Source of the DNA: Pseudoalteromonas flavipulchra NCIMB 2033 = ATCC BAA-314
GTDB lineage: Bacteria; Pseudomonadota; Gammaproteobacteria; Enterobacterales; Alteromonadaceae
Assembly: GCA_000814665.1 (NCBI GenBank)
Contig: JWIH01000018.1
Location: 372,001 to 436,000 of the forward strand
Reading direction: 5' to 3'
Length of the DNA: 64,000 nucleotides
The notes beneath the pieces were generated by a model. It searched no databases, was not told the DNA's origin, and saw only the letters and a list, made by a program, of their open reading frames with translations. Below are positions 27,181-36,186 of this stretch, piece after piece. Position 1 is the stretch's first letter; each line of letters begins with the position of its first letter. Position numbers and translations under genes: made by a program.

Positions 27181-28692
27181 TTAGTCTTGCTGTGCGTCCG
27201 TGATATTGGCGCGGTTAAGTAAATATTGCATCAGCATAGGCACAGGACGACCTGTAGCGCCTTTGTTCTTGCCGCTGCGCCATGCAGTACCTGCGATGTC
27301 TAAATGCGCCCAGTTGTACTTTTTAGTAAACTTAGACAAGAAACACGCGGCTGTAATTGTGCCAGCTGCGCGACCACCTAAGTTCGTAAAGTCAGCAAAT
27401 GGGCTTTCAAGTTGTTCTTGATAATCATCCCAAAGCGGCAGTTGCCACGCTCTGTCGCCACTTTGTTCTGACGCTTTTAGCAAATCATGGGCAAGCGGGT
27501 TATGGTTAGATAATAAACCTGTCGCATGGCTACCAAGCGCAACGATACATGCCCCCGTTAATGTCGCTACATCGACAACGGTTTCTGGCTCGAATGCTTC
27601 AACGTAAGTTAGCGCATCGCACAGTACTAAGCGGCCTTCGGCATCCGTATTGAGTACTTCAACGGTTTGACCGGACATAGTGGTTAAAATATCGCCCGGA
27701 CGGTAAGCATCGCCCCCTGGCATATTTTCGCAGCCAGCTAAAACACCAATTACATTAAGTGGCAGTTGCATTTGTACGACAGCTCGCATTAAACCAAGTA
27801 CGCCTGCGGCTCCGCCCATGTCGTATTTCATTTCATCCATCGCTTCGCCAGGCTTGATAGAAATACCACCCGAGTCAAATGTTAAGCCTTTACCCACGAA
27901 TACGATTGGTGCTTGGCCTTCGTCACCACCGTTATAGTGGATAACCGACATCACTGACTCGTTGCGACTACCACGGCCAACTGCTAGGTATGAGTGCATA
28001 CCCAGCTCTTCCATTTCTTGTTCACCAACAAGGTTTACGGTAACGTTATCAAAGTCTTCAGCCAACTGTTGTGCTTGCTCGCCCAAATAACGAGGGTTGC
28101 AGATATTTGGTGGCATATTCGCAACGTCTTTACACAACTTACTACCTGCTGCGATAGCAAGACCGTGCTCAATCGCGCTTTCACCGATTGTTAATTCACG
28201 GCGCGTTGGTACGTTAAAGACGATTTTACGTAGCGGGCGTCTAGCCTCACTCTTTTTGCTTTTTAGTTGATTAAAGGTATACAGGCAATCTTGCGTGGTT
28301 TCGACCGCTTGGCGAACTTTCCAGTAAGTATCACGGCCCTTAACATGTTGCTCGGTCAGAAAACATACCGCTTCCATTGAGCCAGTTTCATTTAACGTAT
28401 TGATGGTCTTAGAGATGATTTGTTTGTATTGTTTATCATCGAGCTCTCTTTCCTTACCACAACCCACCAACAAAACGCGTTCGCTTAGTACATTTGGTAC
28501 ATGATGAAGAAGTAGAACTTGTCCTGGTTTGCCTTCAAGATCACCACGTCTGAGTAAATTTGAGATATAGCCTTCGCTTATTTTATCCAGCTGTTCACCA
28601 ATTGGTGAGAGACGGCGTGGCTCGTATACACCTACAACAATACATGCGCTACGCTGTTTCTCTGGACTACCACTTTTAACGCTGAATTCCAT
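27181..28692 (-). CDS. pepA: Cytosol aminopeptidase (leucyl aminopeptidase) PepA
   Basis: M17 family dizinc aminopeptidase; in E. coli PepA also binds DNA for Xer recombination and carAB control. The 503-aa protein has the metal and catalytic motifs [17 protein letters not shown], the Lys-containing [10 protein letters not shown], and [16 protein letters not shown]. The C-terminal [10 protein letters not shown] is typical. It is divergent from lptFG, the order seen in E. coli. The REP-like array starts right after its stop, with no separate terminator visible. Confidence 0.96.
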   Translation of the reverse strand: MEFSVKSGSPEKQRSACIVVGVYEPRRLSPIGEQLDKISEGYISNLLRRGDLEGKPGQVLLLHHVPNVLSERVLLVGCGKERELDDKQYKQIISKTINTLNETGSMEAVCFLTEQHVKGRDTYWKVRQAVETTQDCLYTFNQLKSKKSEARRPLRKIVFNVPTRRELTIGESAIEHGLAIAAGSKLCKDVANMPPNICNPRYLGEQAQQLAEDFDNVTVNLVGEQEMEELGMHSYLAVGRGSRNESVMSVIHYNGGDEGQAPIVFVGKGLTFDSGGISIKPGEAMDEMKYDMGGAAGVLGLMRAVVQMQLPLNVIGVLAGCENMPGGDAYRPGDILTTMSGQTVEVLNTDAEGRLVLCDALTYVEAFEPETVVDVATLTGACIVALGSHATGLLSNHNPLAHDLLKASEQSGDRAWQLPLWDDYQEQLESPFADFTNLGGRAAGTITAACFLSKFTKKYNWAHLDIAGTAWRSGKNKGATGRPVPMLMQYLLNRANITDAQQD

Positions 28693-28800
28693 TGCGACTC
28701 CTGAGTCTTTGTCATGTCATTTTGAACTTTTTACGCCAACACACTTTCCTACATTAAAGTCATGAATATGCTTTAACCTTAGGTAGGATATTCCGGCGCA

Positions 28801-28829
28801 TTGACATATAATAAAGTGACTAAAATAAT
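28801..28829 (+). promoter_or_regulatory. Candidate lptFG promoter
   Basis: A perfect TTGACA (28801-28806) is followed after 17 bases by AATAAT (28824-28829), about 60 bases before the lptF start. TATAAT at 28807-28812 overlaps and could instead serve as a -10 from an upstream -35. Confidence 0.6.
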
Positions 28830-28888
28830 CAGTTTACTCAATTTTTCCCACTATTCCAGTGAAACAAGATGTTTTATAGGGACGAACA

Positions 28889-30001
28889 TTGCTTATTTTC
28901 CGCTATTTAACGGGTGAAGTACTAAAATCTCAGGTTGCGGTTTTTCTCACCTTAATGACAATATTTTTGTCACAAAAGTTTGTACTCATTCTGAGCTCAG
29001 CGTCTGAAGGGAGTATACCGGGTAAGTTAGTACTTGCTATGCTTGCGTTAAAACTGCCACAGTTGGCCGGTTATATTTTACCGCTTAGTCTCTTTCTTGG
29101 GATCATTTTAGCTTATAGTCGTATTTACGCCGACAGTGAAATGACGGTACTGCGTGCCTGCGGGGTCAGTGAGTGGTATGTGGTTAGGGTGACTTTAGTC
29201 TCTAGTGTATTTTTTGCATTACTGGCCGCTTGTGTGAGCATGTATATTGCACCTTGGGCGAGCGAAAAAGAATACCAATTAAGAGAGCAAGCTGATGCGG
29301 AATCGGGGCTTTCTACTCTCAGAGCCGGTAGATTTCAGCAAACGGGCAATGAAAAAGCGGTGGTATTTGTTCACGGTATTAGCGAACAAGGCCGCGAATT
29401 AGACAAAGTGTTTGTCGCGCAATTGCCCGAGAAGGACTCAAATCAAGCCGCTCGTTTAGTGTATGCGCAAAAAGGTGAAGTGATTGAGCTTGATAGTGGT
29501 GAGCAGCAATTACTCCTTCATGAAGGTAAGCGGTACGAGACCGATGGTTTCAGCCAAGCACTTAATCGCACTGAATTCGGTACTTATCAAGTGCAAATTA
29601 AAGAACAAGAAATTGAACACCAGCGCCGTAAATTAGAGGCTATTCCAAGCTTACAGTTACTTGAAATGGATACGCCAGAAGCAAAAGCACAATTTCAGTT
29701 GCGATTATCGGTGCCCATTTCCATTTTGCTACTCACTTTACTGGCGGTTCCTTTGAGTGTGGTAAACCCAAGACAAGGCAAGTTCGCTAAGCTCGTGCCA
29801 GCAATTACGCTATATTTGGGTTATTTCATTTTACTCAATGCAGGCAAGTTTTTGTTAGCTGAAGAAAAAGTGCCAGCTTCAGTCGGTCTCTGGTGGATCC
29901 ACCTAAGTGTGCTCTTTATCGGCGTTTATTTAATTGCGAAAGGAAGACCTTTTGGTGTGTGGGTGCGCTCGGTATTTATCAAACGGGAGACGACGGTATG
30001 A
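28889..30001 (+). CDS. lptF: LPS export ABC transporter permease LptF
   Basis: Inner-membrane permease of the LptB2FGC complex that extracts lipopolysaccharide and passes it to the periplasmic bridge. Start is TTG 28889 with TAGGG upstream. The 370-aa protein has about three N-terminal membrane segments (starting at 10, 50 and 95), a periplasmic beta-jellyroll (about 125-255), and three C-terminal segments, the usual YjgP/YjgQ layout. It overlaps lptG as ATGA. Confidence 0.94.
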   Translation: MLIFRYLTGEVLKSQVAVFLTLMTIFLSQKFVLILSSASEGSIPGKLVLAMLALKLPQLAGYILPLSLFLGIILAYSRIYADSEMTVLRACGVSEWYVVRVTLVSSVFFALLAACVSMYIAPWASEKEYQLREQADAESGLSTLRAGRFQQTGNEKAVVFVHGISEQGRELDKVFVAQLPEKDSNQAARLVYAQKGEVIELDSGEQQLLLHEGKRYETDGFSQALNRTEFGTYQVQIKEQEIEHQRRKLEAIPSLQLLEMDTPEAKAQFQLRLSVPISILLLTLLAVPLSVVNPRQGKFAKLVPAITLYLGYFILLNAGKFLLAEEKVPASVGLWWIHLSVLFIGVYLIAKGRPFGVWVRSVFIKRETTV

Positions 30002-31065
30002 TGAAGACGCTAGATTGGTACTTAGGGCGTAGCATCTTACAAACCACGGGTTTCGCGCTATTAGTTTTTGTTGGGATCAATACGCTTATAAAGTTTATTG
30101 AGCAACTGCGCTCGGTTGGTCGTGGCAGCTATGATTTACTCGGTGCCATGCTCTACACCATTTACAGCATGCCAAGCGATATCGTCGTCTTTTTCCCGAT
30201 GGCTGCGCTGATTGGTGGCCTGATTGGTCTTGGTGCACTTGCCTCAAGCAGTGAACTAATTGTTATGCAAGCGGCTGGGTGGTCGCGTTTTCAAATTATC
30301 ATGTCGGTGATGAAAACGGCAGTGGTGCTGGCATTACTGATGATGGCGCTTGGAGAGTGGGGCGCACCAAAAGCGGAGCAAACCGCAAAACGGTTAAAAA
30401 ACGAAGCAATTTATGGCGGTGAAGTCTACAGCGCTCAGCGTGGTGTTTGGGCGAAAGACGGCGGCAATTTTATTAACATTGGTAATGTTGAAAAAAACGG
30501 TAAGCTTAAAGATATCGCAATTTATTATTTCGATGACTCACTAACACTAGCAAAAATCGTACGCGCTCAGTCGGCGCAAAGCATATCTAACGGCTGGCAA
30601 TTGCAAGATGTGGAAGAAGTGCATATCGATCAACAGCAAATTACAACGCATTATTCAAAATCAATGCTCTACGAGTCTGAATTAAGTGAAGACAGGCTAG
30701 GTGTTGTGTCGATAGAGCCCGATGCTTTGTCTTTTACAGGGTTATGGTCATTTCTCGCTTATCTAAAGCAAAATGAGCAAGATTCAAGTAGCTATGAACT
30801 CGCGCTGTGGCGTAAGGTGATGCAGCCGCTGACGATTGGGGTAATGCTGCTGGTGGCTTTGTCATTTATCTTCGGGCCATTGAGGACGGTGAGCATGGGC
30901 GCGCGGATTATTATGGGCGTGGTAACAGGCTTAGCTTTCCATCTGAGTAATGAAATTTTTGGCCCTATCGTGATGGTATATCAAGTTCCACCGGTAGTTG
31001 GTGCGTTAATGCCAAGCTTGTTATTTATCGGATTGGCTATCCATCTGCTGAAGAAACAAAATTAA
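29998..31065 (+). CDS. lptG: LPS export ABC transporter permease LptG
   Basis: Second permease of the Lpt system, paired with LptF. The 355-aa protein begins MMKTLDWYLGRSIL; ATG 29998 overlaps the lptF stop, and a second ATG at 30001 is also possible. Membrane segments flank a central periplasmic domain (about 120-260); SSELIVMQAAGWSRFQI is the cytoplasmic coupling-helix region that contacts LptB. A 15-bp terminator follows. Confidence 0.94.
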   Translation: MMKTLDWYLGRSILQTTGFALLVFVGINTLIKFIEQLRSVGRGSYDLLGAMLYTIYSMPSDIVVFFPMAALIGGLIGLGALASSSELIVMQAAGWSRFQIIMSVMKTAVVLALLMMALGEWGAPKAEQTAKRLKNEAIYGGEVYSAQRGVWAKDGGNFINIGNVEKNGKLKDIAIYYFDDSLTLAKIVRAQSAQSISNGWQLQDVEEVHIDQQQITTHYSKSMLYESELSEDRLGVVSIEPDALSFTGLWSFLAYLKQNEQDSSSYELALWRKVMQPLTIGVMLLVALSFIFGPLRTVSMGARIIMGVVTGLAFHLSNEIFGPIVMVYQVPPVVGALMPSLLFIGLAIHLLKKQN

Positions 31066-31080
31066 CGTTTTGAATTAAGT

Positions 31081-31115
31081 AAAAATATAGGCCTCATATT
31101 GAGGCCTATATTTTT
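31081..31115. terminator. Bidirectional terminator after lptG
   Basis: A perfect 15-bp inverted repeat (31081-31095 with 31101-31115) centred on a five-base loop, with GC-rich core GGCCTC/GAGGCC, A-run and T-run flanks. It can end lptFG and the converging RDD gene. Confidence 0.92.
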
Positions 31116-31157
31116 ATGGACATGGCTAATGGAATAGGCTGCTATTTGAAGCTTAGA

Positions 31158-31655
31158 TTAGTCTAAGCTGTTATACACCTTTTTATTTTCCTCTTTGCTC
31201 AGTAGCACTACCTCAGTGCCACACAGCATATCCTGGAGCGATCTTTTCTTTTTAAAGTCTAACAATACTATCAGATTACCCAGTCCAAGTAGCGCGCATA
31301 GGCTACGAACGATTGCTTTTGGCCAAGTTAACAGTGCTCCGTCGGGGGTTTGCACTTTTAAGCGCCACGCGCGCATGCCGATAGTTTGGCCGCTCTTAGT
31401 CCAAAAATAGGCAAAAAACAGCACCGAAACCAGCACCAATAACATGGCTCTAAGTGTATATAAGATAGGATCCGCTTGGATCAGCGCCGATACGTCTTCA
31501 TGATTGCCAAGCGCGAGCAGGTTAAATGAAATTAAGGCATTGATGGTTAGTAAAAATAACACGGTAGTCAGCATTGCGAACGCGACGACCACTAAGCTGT
31601 CGTATATAAGTGAAGCCAAGCGACGGCTGAAATTCGCTGGAGCAAAATGTGACAT
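31158..31655 (-). CDS. RDD family membrane protein
   Basis: A 165-aa inner-membrane protein. The RDD signature is seen as NFSRRLASLIYDSLVVVAFA (Arg and Asp of the first helix) and the later GMRAWRLKVQTPDG. Three hydrophobic segments lie at about 17-45, 70-95 and 115-140. ATG 31655 has GAGAG upstream; earlier in-frame ATGs lack family similarity. The family's function is mostly unknown, with suggested roles in transport or ion exchange. It often lies next to lptFG in related genomes. Confidence 0.85.
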   Translation of the reverse strand: MSHFAPANFSRRLASLIYDSLVVVAFAMLTTVLFLLTINALISFNLLALGNHEDVSALIQADPILYTLRAMLLVLVSVLFFAYFWTKSGQTIGMRAWRLKVQTPDGALLTWPKAIVRSLCALLGLGNLIVLLDFKKKRSLQDMLCGTEVVLLSKEENKKVYNSLD

Positions 31656-31850
31656 AACAACTCTCATAATTACAAGGTTGCGGAGTATTTTACACATAAA
31701 CCGATAAAACGTTTACTGAATTACGTTAACTAATGGATTAGCAACGCCTTGCCCTTGCCGTTTTAGCAGGAATAAAGTTGACTTTAGGGCAATATTTAAC
31801 AGCTTGTGCGCAAATAACAAGCAGTTAACGCCTTATTGCAAAAAAATTAC

Positions 31851-31878
31851 TTGCCGTTCTTAATCGCCTTTGTATAAT
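31851..31878 (+). promoter_or_regulatory. tRNA-Leu promoter
   Basis: TTGCCG (31851-31856) and a perfect TATAAT (31873-31878) are 16 bases apart, followed by a GC-containing discriminator. Transcription would start near 31885, giving a leader of about 90 bases that must be trimmed to the mature 5' end. Confidence 0.75.
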
Positions 31879-31972
31879 GCAAAGCATAGAGACGAAGGCA
31901 AATAAAAAAAGCCTGAGCTCAAAGTGGTTTTTCTTTATTTTCTCTTGTTTTAGAAGATGAAAGAAAAATTAT

Positions 31973-32057
31973 GCCAGTGTGATGGAATTGGTAGACATGA
32001 CGGATTCAAAATCCGTTGCCTTCGGGCGTGGCGGTTCAAGTCCGCCCACTGGTACCA
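31973..32057 (+). tRNA. tRNA-Leu (anticodon CAA)
   Basis: An 85-base class II tRNA. The acceptor stem GCCAGTG pairs with CACTGGT (one G-U), then A and an encoded CCA. The D arm contains GGTAGACA, the anticodon stem ACGGA/TCCGT encloses TTCAAAA with anticodon CAA (reads UUG), a long variable arm follows (TGCCTTCGGGCG), and the T arm is GGCGG-TTCAAGT-CCGCC. Length, long variable arm and identity bases fit leucine. Confidence 0.96.
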
Positions 32058-32709
32058 CTTTTTATAACCCTTGCTTTCTAGCAAGGGTTTTTTTATGCCT
32101 TGAATCGTAGGTCGAGATTTATCTCGACGAATTAGATTAATTGGCTCAGTGGATTGGTTTCTCTCTACAGACCAGCCTTGTGCAACTGGACTTGGGCGCC
32201 ACGCGGGTGGCGCTAATACAGGTTAAGAGTCCGCCCACTGGTACCACTTTTTATAACCCTTGCTTTTTAGCAAGGGTTTTTTTATGCCTGAACTGTAGGT
32301 CGAGATTTATCTCGACGAATTGGCTTTATCTCAATGGATTTGTTTATCTCAATGGATTGGTTTATCTCGATAGACCGTCCTTGTGGAACTGGACTTGGAC
32401 ACCACGCGGGTGGCGCTAATACAGGTTAAGAGTCCGCCCACTGGTACCACTTTTTATAACCCTTGCTTTCTAGCAAGGGTTTTTTTATGCCTCGAATTGT
32501 AGGTCGAGATTTATCTCGACGAATTAGATTAATTGGCTCAGTGGATTGGTTTCTCTCTACAGACCAGCCTTGTGCAACTGGACTTGGACGCCACGCGGGT
32601 GGCGCTAATACAGGTTAAGAGTCCGCCCTCTGGTACCACTTTTTATAACCCTTGCTTTCTAGCAAGGGTTTTTTTATGCCTTGAATCGTAGGTCGAGATT
32701 TATCTCGAC
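32039..32709 (+). repeat. rtT-like tandem array of tRNA-Leu 3' ends with terminators
   Basis: The last 19 bases of the tRNA (AGTCCGCCCACTGGTACCA, 32039-32057) recur at 32228, 32431 and 32620, the last with one mismatch. Spacings are 189, 203 and 189 bp. Each copy is followed by the same ACTTTTTAT and terminator hairpin (32255-32283, 32458-32486, 32647-32675) and by a palindrome with GTAG then GTCGAGAT/ATCTCGAC arms (32107, 32295, 32499, 32688). The first three units also share a hairpin GCGCCAC/GTGGCGC (or ACCAC variant) before the next tRNA tail. Upstream tRNA sequence is not repeated, so these are tails, not tRNA genes. The layout resembles the rtT repeats of E. coli tyrT. Confidence 0.92.
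32066..32094 (+). terminator. tRNA-Leu terminator (copy 1)
   Basis: AACCCTTGC (32066-32074), six-base loop, GCAAGGGTT (32081-32089), then a T run. Near-identical copies recur in the downstream repeats. Confidence 0.9.
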
Positions 32710-32947
32710 TAATTGGGTTTATCTTGACGAACGAATTGGTCTTATCTCGATGAATTGATTTAAGTGTCACATCACATGTGCTATTCGCCGCTACAAATCA
32801 AGCCACCTCCACGGTTCAACCCATTATTCTAAACCGGCAGTTACTTCCTCACAAAACTGGCAGTTTTCGGTAAATTGCCTATGCTTTTGTAATTAAATTG
32901 GTTTATTGTAGATTTAAGCAGCTAGATTTTATTAGGCAAGAGAGGCG
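32710..32947. other. Gap between the tRNA tail array and the GGDEF gene
   Basis: No gene or terminator seen. It begins with degenerate fragments of the array (TTATCTCGATGAATTGATTT-like) and ends with the leader of the diguanylate cyclase gene; AAGAGAGG just before the ATG is its ribosome site. Confidence 0.45.
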
Positions 32948-34339
32948 ATGAAGGTAACCGTAGAAAAGCAAACCATAGTGCTGTTATCGTTGTTTACCAT
33001 CGTGTTCTGGAGTTTGACTTTCTACGCGGTAAATCTTATTTCTCACTCTATTGTGGTTCAGGAAGTAAGCGAAAGAACCGAAACGGTAAGGTCTAACATT
33101 TCACTTGTCCGCGCTAAAATTGAAAACGCCATATTTATGGACACCTATCTAGCTGAGAGTTTAGCGACTTTTGTTACAATCGATCCTGACTTTGCAATTG
33201 AGCATTGGTCTCATGTGGTTGCTAAAGCCGTTGAAAAGTCGACGCTGATTCGCCATGTCGGTCTCGCGCCAAATAATATCATCAGTCATGTCTATCCAGT
33301 TGAAGGGAACCGAGCGGCTATCGGTTTCGATTTTCGTACTAACCCTGAACAGTTTCGCACCGTTGAAATTGCAAGAGCCTCTCAAAAGGTATTTATCGCC
33401 GGTCCATTGCAGCTAGTACAAGGCGGTGAAGCATTGATAGCGAGGTTTCCTGTGTTTTCAGATTATCCGAGGAATGAAAACTACTGGGGCGCGATTAGTG
33501 TAGTTCTAGATTATCAAAAGCTGCTTGAATACAGTGGCATTAACGAGTTGGACAGTGCCACTTTAGCGATTCGAGGTCGAGATGGACTAGGTGAACAGGG
33601 GGATGTATTTTATGGCTCTGCTACCTTGTTTGAAACACCAGATTTAGTCATCCCAATCAATTTACCATCTGGTGAATGGCAGCTTGTGGCTGATTATCAA
33701 ATAGACGAGAACACCTATGCGGAGGCAAGGCAACAAGCTCAGATTTTGGTTACTGCTGTTGCCTCAATATTGTTTCTCTCGTTATTAGTACTCTATCGTT
33801 CGTATCACTTAGCACATACCGCCTCGTTGCAAGATGATTTAACTAAGTTGCCCAACCGTCGCTATGCGATTAGGCAACTCAATACGTTACTTGGTCGTTC
33901 AGAGCAACCGTCATTTGTGCTGCTTAACCTCGATCTAAATAATTTTAAACAAGTAAACGATAAGTTTGGTCATGAAGTGGGAGATAAGCTGTTACTCCAT
34001 GTCTCGTCAATTTTGATGAACTCAGTGCGTGTGTACGACTTTATCGCGCGATTGGGGGGGGACGAGTTTGTTATTATTTTGCACAGAGTGTCAGAAGACG
34101 CTTTGGTTAACTCAATTATAAAAAATATTAAGGAGCAGGTTGAAAAGCAACCGCTACAAATTGATAGGCACACTATTCAAACGACGGTAAGCGTTGGTTA
34201 TGCTTTCCCTTCAGCAAATCAAGATAGTGTTTCGGAACTCATGGCTCGCGCCGATCACAGCATGTATTACGATAAAAATCTGTCGCAACGACAGCAAAAA
34301 GAAAGTGAGGTTTTGGAAACAAATCAGGAAACCCACTAG
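32948..34339 (+). CDS. CHASE-type sensor diguanylate cyclase (GGDEF)
   Basis: A 463-aa inner-membrane enzyme that should make cyclic di-GMP. Membrane segments lie at about 9-31 and 265-285, enclosing a periplasmic sensory domain that looks like CHASE (HVGLAPNNIISHVYPVEGNR, FDFRTNPEQ). The GGDEF domain starts near 293 (DDLTKLPNRR); the active-site motif GGDEF is intact at 370-374, and the inhibitory I-site RVYD (361-364) is five residues before it, so product inhibition is expected. No EAL domain. It is 45 bases before a histidine kinase gene on the same strand, so the two may share a signal or an operon. Confidence 0.87.
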   Translation: MKVTVEKQTIVLLSLFTIVFWSLTFYAVNLISHSIVVQEVSERTETVRSNISLVRAKIENAIFMDTYLAESLATFVTIDPDFAIEHWSHVVAKAVEKSTLIRHVGLAPNNIISHVYPVEGNRAAIGFDFRTNPEQFRTVEIARASQKVFIAGPLQLVQGGEALIARFPVFSDYPRNENYWGAISVVLDYQKLLEYSGINELDSATLAIRGRDGLGEQGDVFYGSATLFETPDLVIPINLPSGEWQLVADYQIDENTYAEARQQAQILVTAVASILFLSLLVLYRSYHLAHTASLQDDLTKLPNRRYAIRQLNTLLGRSEQPSFVLLNLDLNNFKQVNDKFGHEVGDKLLLHVSSILMNSVRVYDFIARLGGDEFVIILHRVSEDALVNSIIKNIKEQVEKQPLQIDRHTIQTTVSVGYAFPSANQDSVSELMARADHSMYYDKNLSQRQQKESEVLETNQETH

Positions 34340-34383
34340 AACTATACTAAGCTTACAGAGTATCAATTAAGTGAGAATGTGCC

Positions 34384-36186
34384 GTGCAGCTAAAGCAGTC
34401 AGTTCTATTTTTCAAAATTGCCGCGTTGACTTCTGCGATTGTGATCATTTTCGTCAGCTGGTTTTTGTATTACGAAGTGAGCCGTAGTGCTCGCCTTACT
34501 GCACAACTTACTCAGCTGCAAACCGCTCTACAACGAACCATGGATCAAGAAGAGCATATTCTTATTCGAGCACAAAAAGATGATGTTTCTGTCATCCCAC
34601 AATTAAAGTACAGCTATCAGGATAGCTTTAGTAACTTGCTTAATTTTATGGCCAATGAAGAGGCCTTGCTGCCTTTGCTATTACAGCTCGATGAACTGTC
34701 AAAAGCCTACTTTGGTAAACTAGATGAACTTATCCGTTTGCATGAGCAACTCGGCTATGACGAAAATGCGGGTATTTATGGTGAGTTCAGACGTAGCGCC
34801 CATGCCTTGCAGGAGCGAATTTCTGGTAAGGCTATGCCTCAGTTGGAAATTACCATATTGGAATTAAGGCGTCGAGAAAAAGACTTTTTGTTAAGAGCTG
34901 ACTTAAGTTATTTGCAGCAACATGAACAACTCGTCATGCATGCTGAGCAACTAATCAAAGACAGCGCGCTAAGTGAAGAGATAAGCAATTTGCTTAAACG
35001 TTATGAAGCGGGTTTTGCAAGCTATGTTGCTATTTTGCGAAAGCTAGGTTTGCACGATGGTGAAGGCGTACGCGCGGAGCTATTCACCGAGAAGCAAAAA
35101 TTACGAAGCCAGTTTGAGCTAGTATCAATCCGTACCCAAGCCGTTACGCAAGAACGTAAAGAAAGTATCATTTTATATGGCCTCATTTTAATTGTACTGA
35201 TGAATATTGCTGTGCTTATCTTACTGAATTATCAAAATAGCAAAGTCACACGGCATATACTGGCTATCAATAAAGTACTCGTAAAAGTTGCTAAGCTTGA
35301 AGACTTTAGTTTAAGGGTGAATATTGACGGTAACGATGAGATTGCACAAATTGCTCATCAACTCGATGACCTATTAGCATTTATTGAAACCTTGCTTGCG
35401 CGCCTAAGCGCAGCGCAGCAACGCTTAATCGAAGAAGCCAAAATGGCGAGCCTAGGAAATATGGTGAGTGGCTTTGCTCATGAGCTTAATACGCCGCTTG
35501 GTGTTGCTATTACCAGCCAATCGCATTTAAAAGAGCAAGTCGCTACACTAAAGTCACAACTTGAACTTGGTAAGTTACAGCGGCAAACCTTGACGACACT
35601 AATTACTGAGGCAGAAGCCGCGCTATATTTATTAGAAAATAACCTTCACCGCACAGCCTCGCTGGTAGATGATTTTAAGCTTGTGGCAGTGAATCGAGAG
35701 TTTGAAGAAAAGAGTACGTTCAACCTTAAGCATTTAGTTAAAAATGTCTTTGATTGCTACCAATCAGAATTAAACCAAGAAGACTATGCCATTGAACTCG
35801 AAATCCCCGAAAACCTAACTTTGATCAGCTACCCGTCGGTGTTTAGCCAAGTTGTTGGGTACAGTATTAACAATTGCATCAAGCACGCCAAGATTGACGG
35901 GCAAAAGCTCAATATTGTGGTATCTACCGTATTAATTAATGATTATATCCATTTTTATTTTAAAGATGATGGTGCCGGTATAGATAAAGAGCTATTGCCC
36001 GCTATCTTTGAGCCTTTCGTTACTTCGAAGCGTTTTTCGGGAGGGACAGGGCTTGGCTTGAGTATCGTATATAACTTAGTAACACAGAAGTTGAAGGGTG
36101 AAATCAAAATGCAAAGCCCTGCGCATGGCGGTGCCTGCTTACATATTATTTTAACCGGAACAGAGTTTAATTTTACAGAAGAGTGA
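34384..36186 (+). CDS. Sensor histidine kinase with periplasmic helical domain
   Basis: A 600-aa membrane kinase starting at GTG 34384. Membrane segments at about 11-30 and 261-283 enclose a helical ectodomain whose second part contains LRRREKDFLLR, a signature of HBM-type sensors of small organic acids and similar ligands. HAMP covers about 284-335, a coiled coil follows, and the H-box GFAHELNTPLGVA gives phosphoacceptor His366. The HATPase domain has INNCIKHA (N box), DDGAGID (G1), IFEPFVTSKRFSGGTGLGLS (F and G2). No response regulator is adjacent, so it is an orphan. Confidence 0.88.
   Translation: MQLKQSVLFFKIAALTSAIVIIFVSWFLYYEVSRSARLTAQLTQLQTALQRTMDQEEHILIRAQKDDVSVIPQLKYSYQDSFSNLLNFMANEEALLPLLLQLDELSKAYFGKLDELIRLHEQLGYDENAGIYGEFRRSAHALQERISGKAMPQLEITILELRRREKDFLLRADLSYLQQHEQLVMHAEQLIKDSALSEEISNLLKRYEAGFASYVAILRKLGLHDGEGVRAELFTEKQKLRSQFELVSIRTQAVTQERKESIILYGLILIVLMNIAVLILLNYQNSKVTRHILAINKVLVKVAKLEDFSLRVNIDGNDEIAQIAHQLDDLLAFIETLLARLSAAQQRLIEEAKMASLGNMVSGFAHELNTPLGVAITSQSHLKEQVATLKSQLELGKLQRQTLTTLITEAEAALYLLENNLHRTASLVDDFKLVAVNREFEEKSTFNLKHLVKNVFDCYQSELNQEDYAIELEIPENLTLISYPSVFSQVVGYSINNCIKHAKIDGQKLNIVVSTVLINDYIHFYFKDDGAGIDKELLPAIFEPFVTSKRFSGGTGLGLSIVYNLVTQKLKGEIKMQSPAHGGACLHIILTGTEFNFTEE

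Noticed and set aside
29893..29997. Longer N terminus for LptG
   Set aside because: It would overlap lptF by over 100 bases and precedes the family start; ATG 29998 overlaps the lptF stop as ATGA and fits the family.
32141..32419. 92-codon frame inside the tRNA-Leu tail array
   Set aside because: It crosses repeat copies and terminators, has no ribosome site, and its sequence simply follows the repeat. The comparison with the Tpr protein frame of E. coli tyrT is not supported.
32039..32750. Integrated genomic island at tRNA-Leu
   Set aside because: Repeated tRNA tails resemble att sites, but the units are under 210 bp and no integrase or cargo gene lies between them. Kept only as an alternative explanation.
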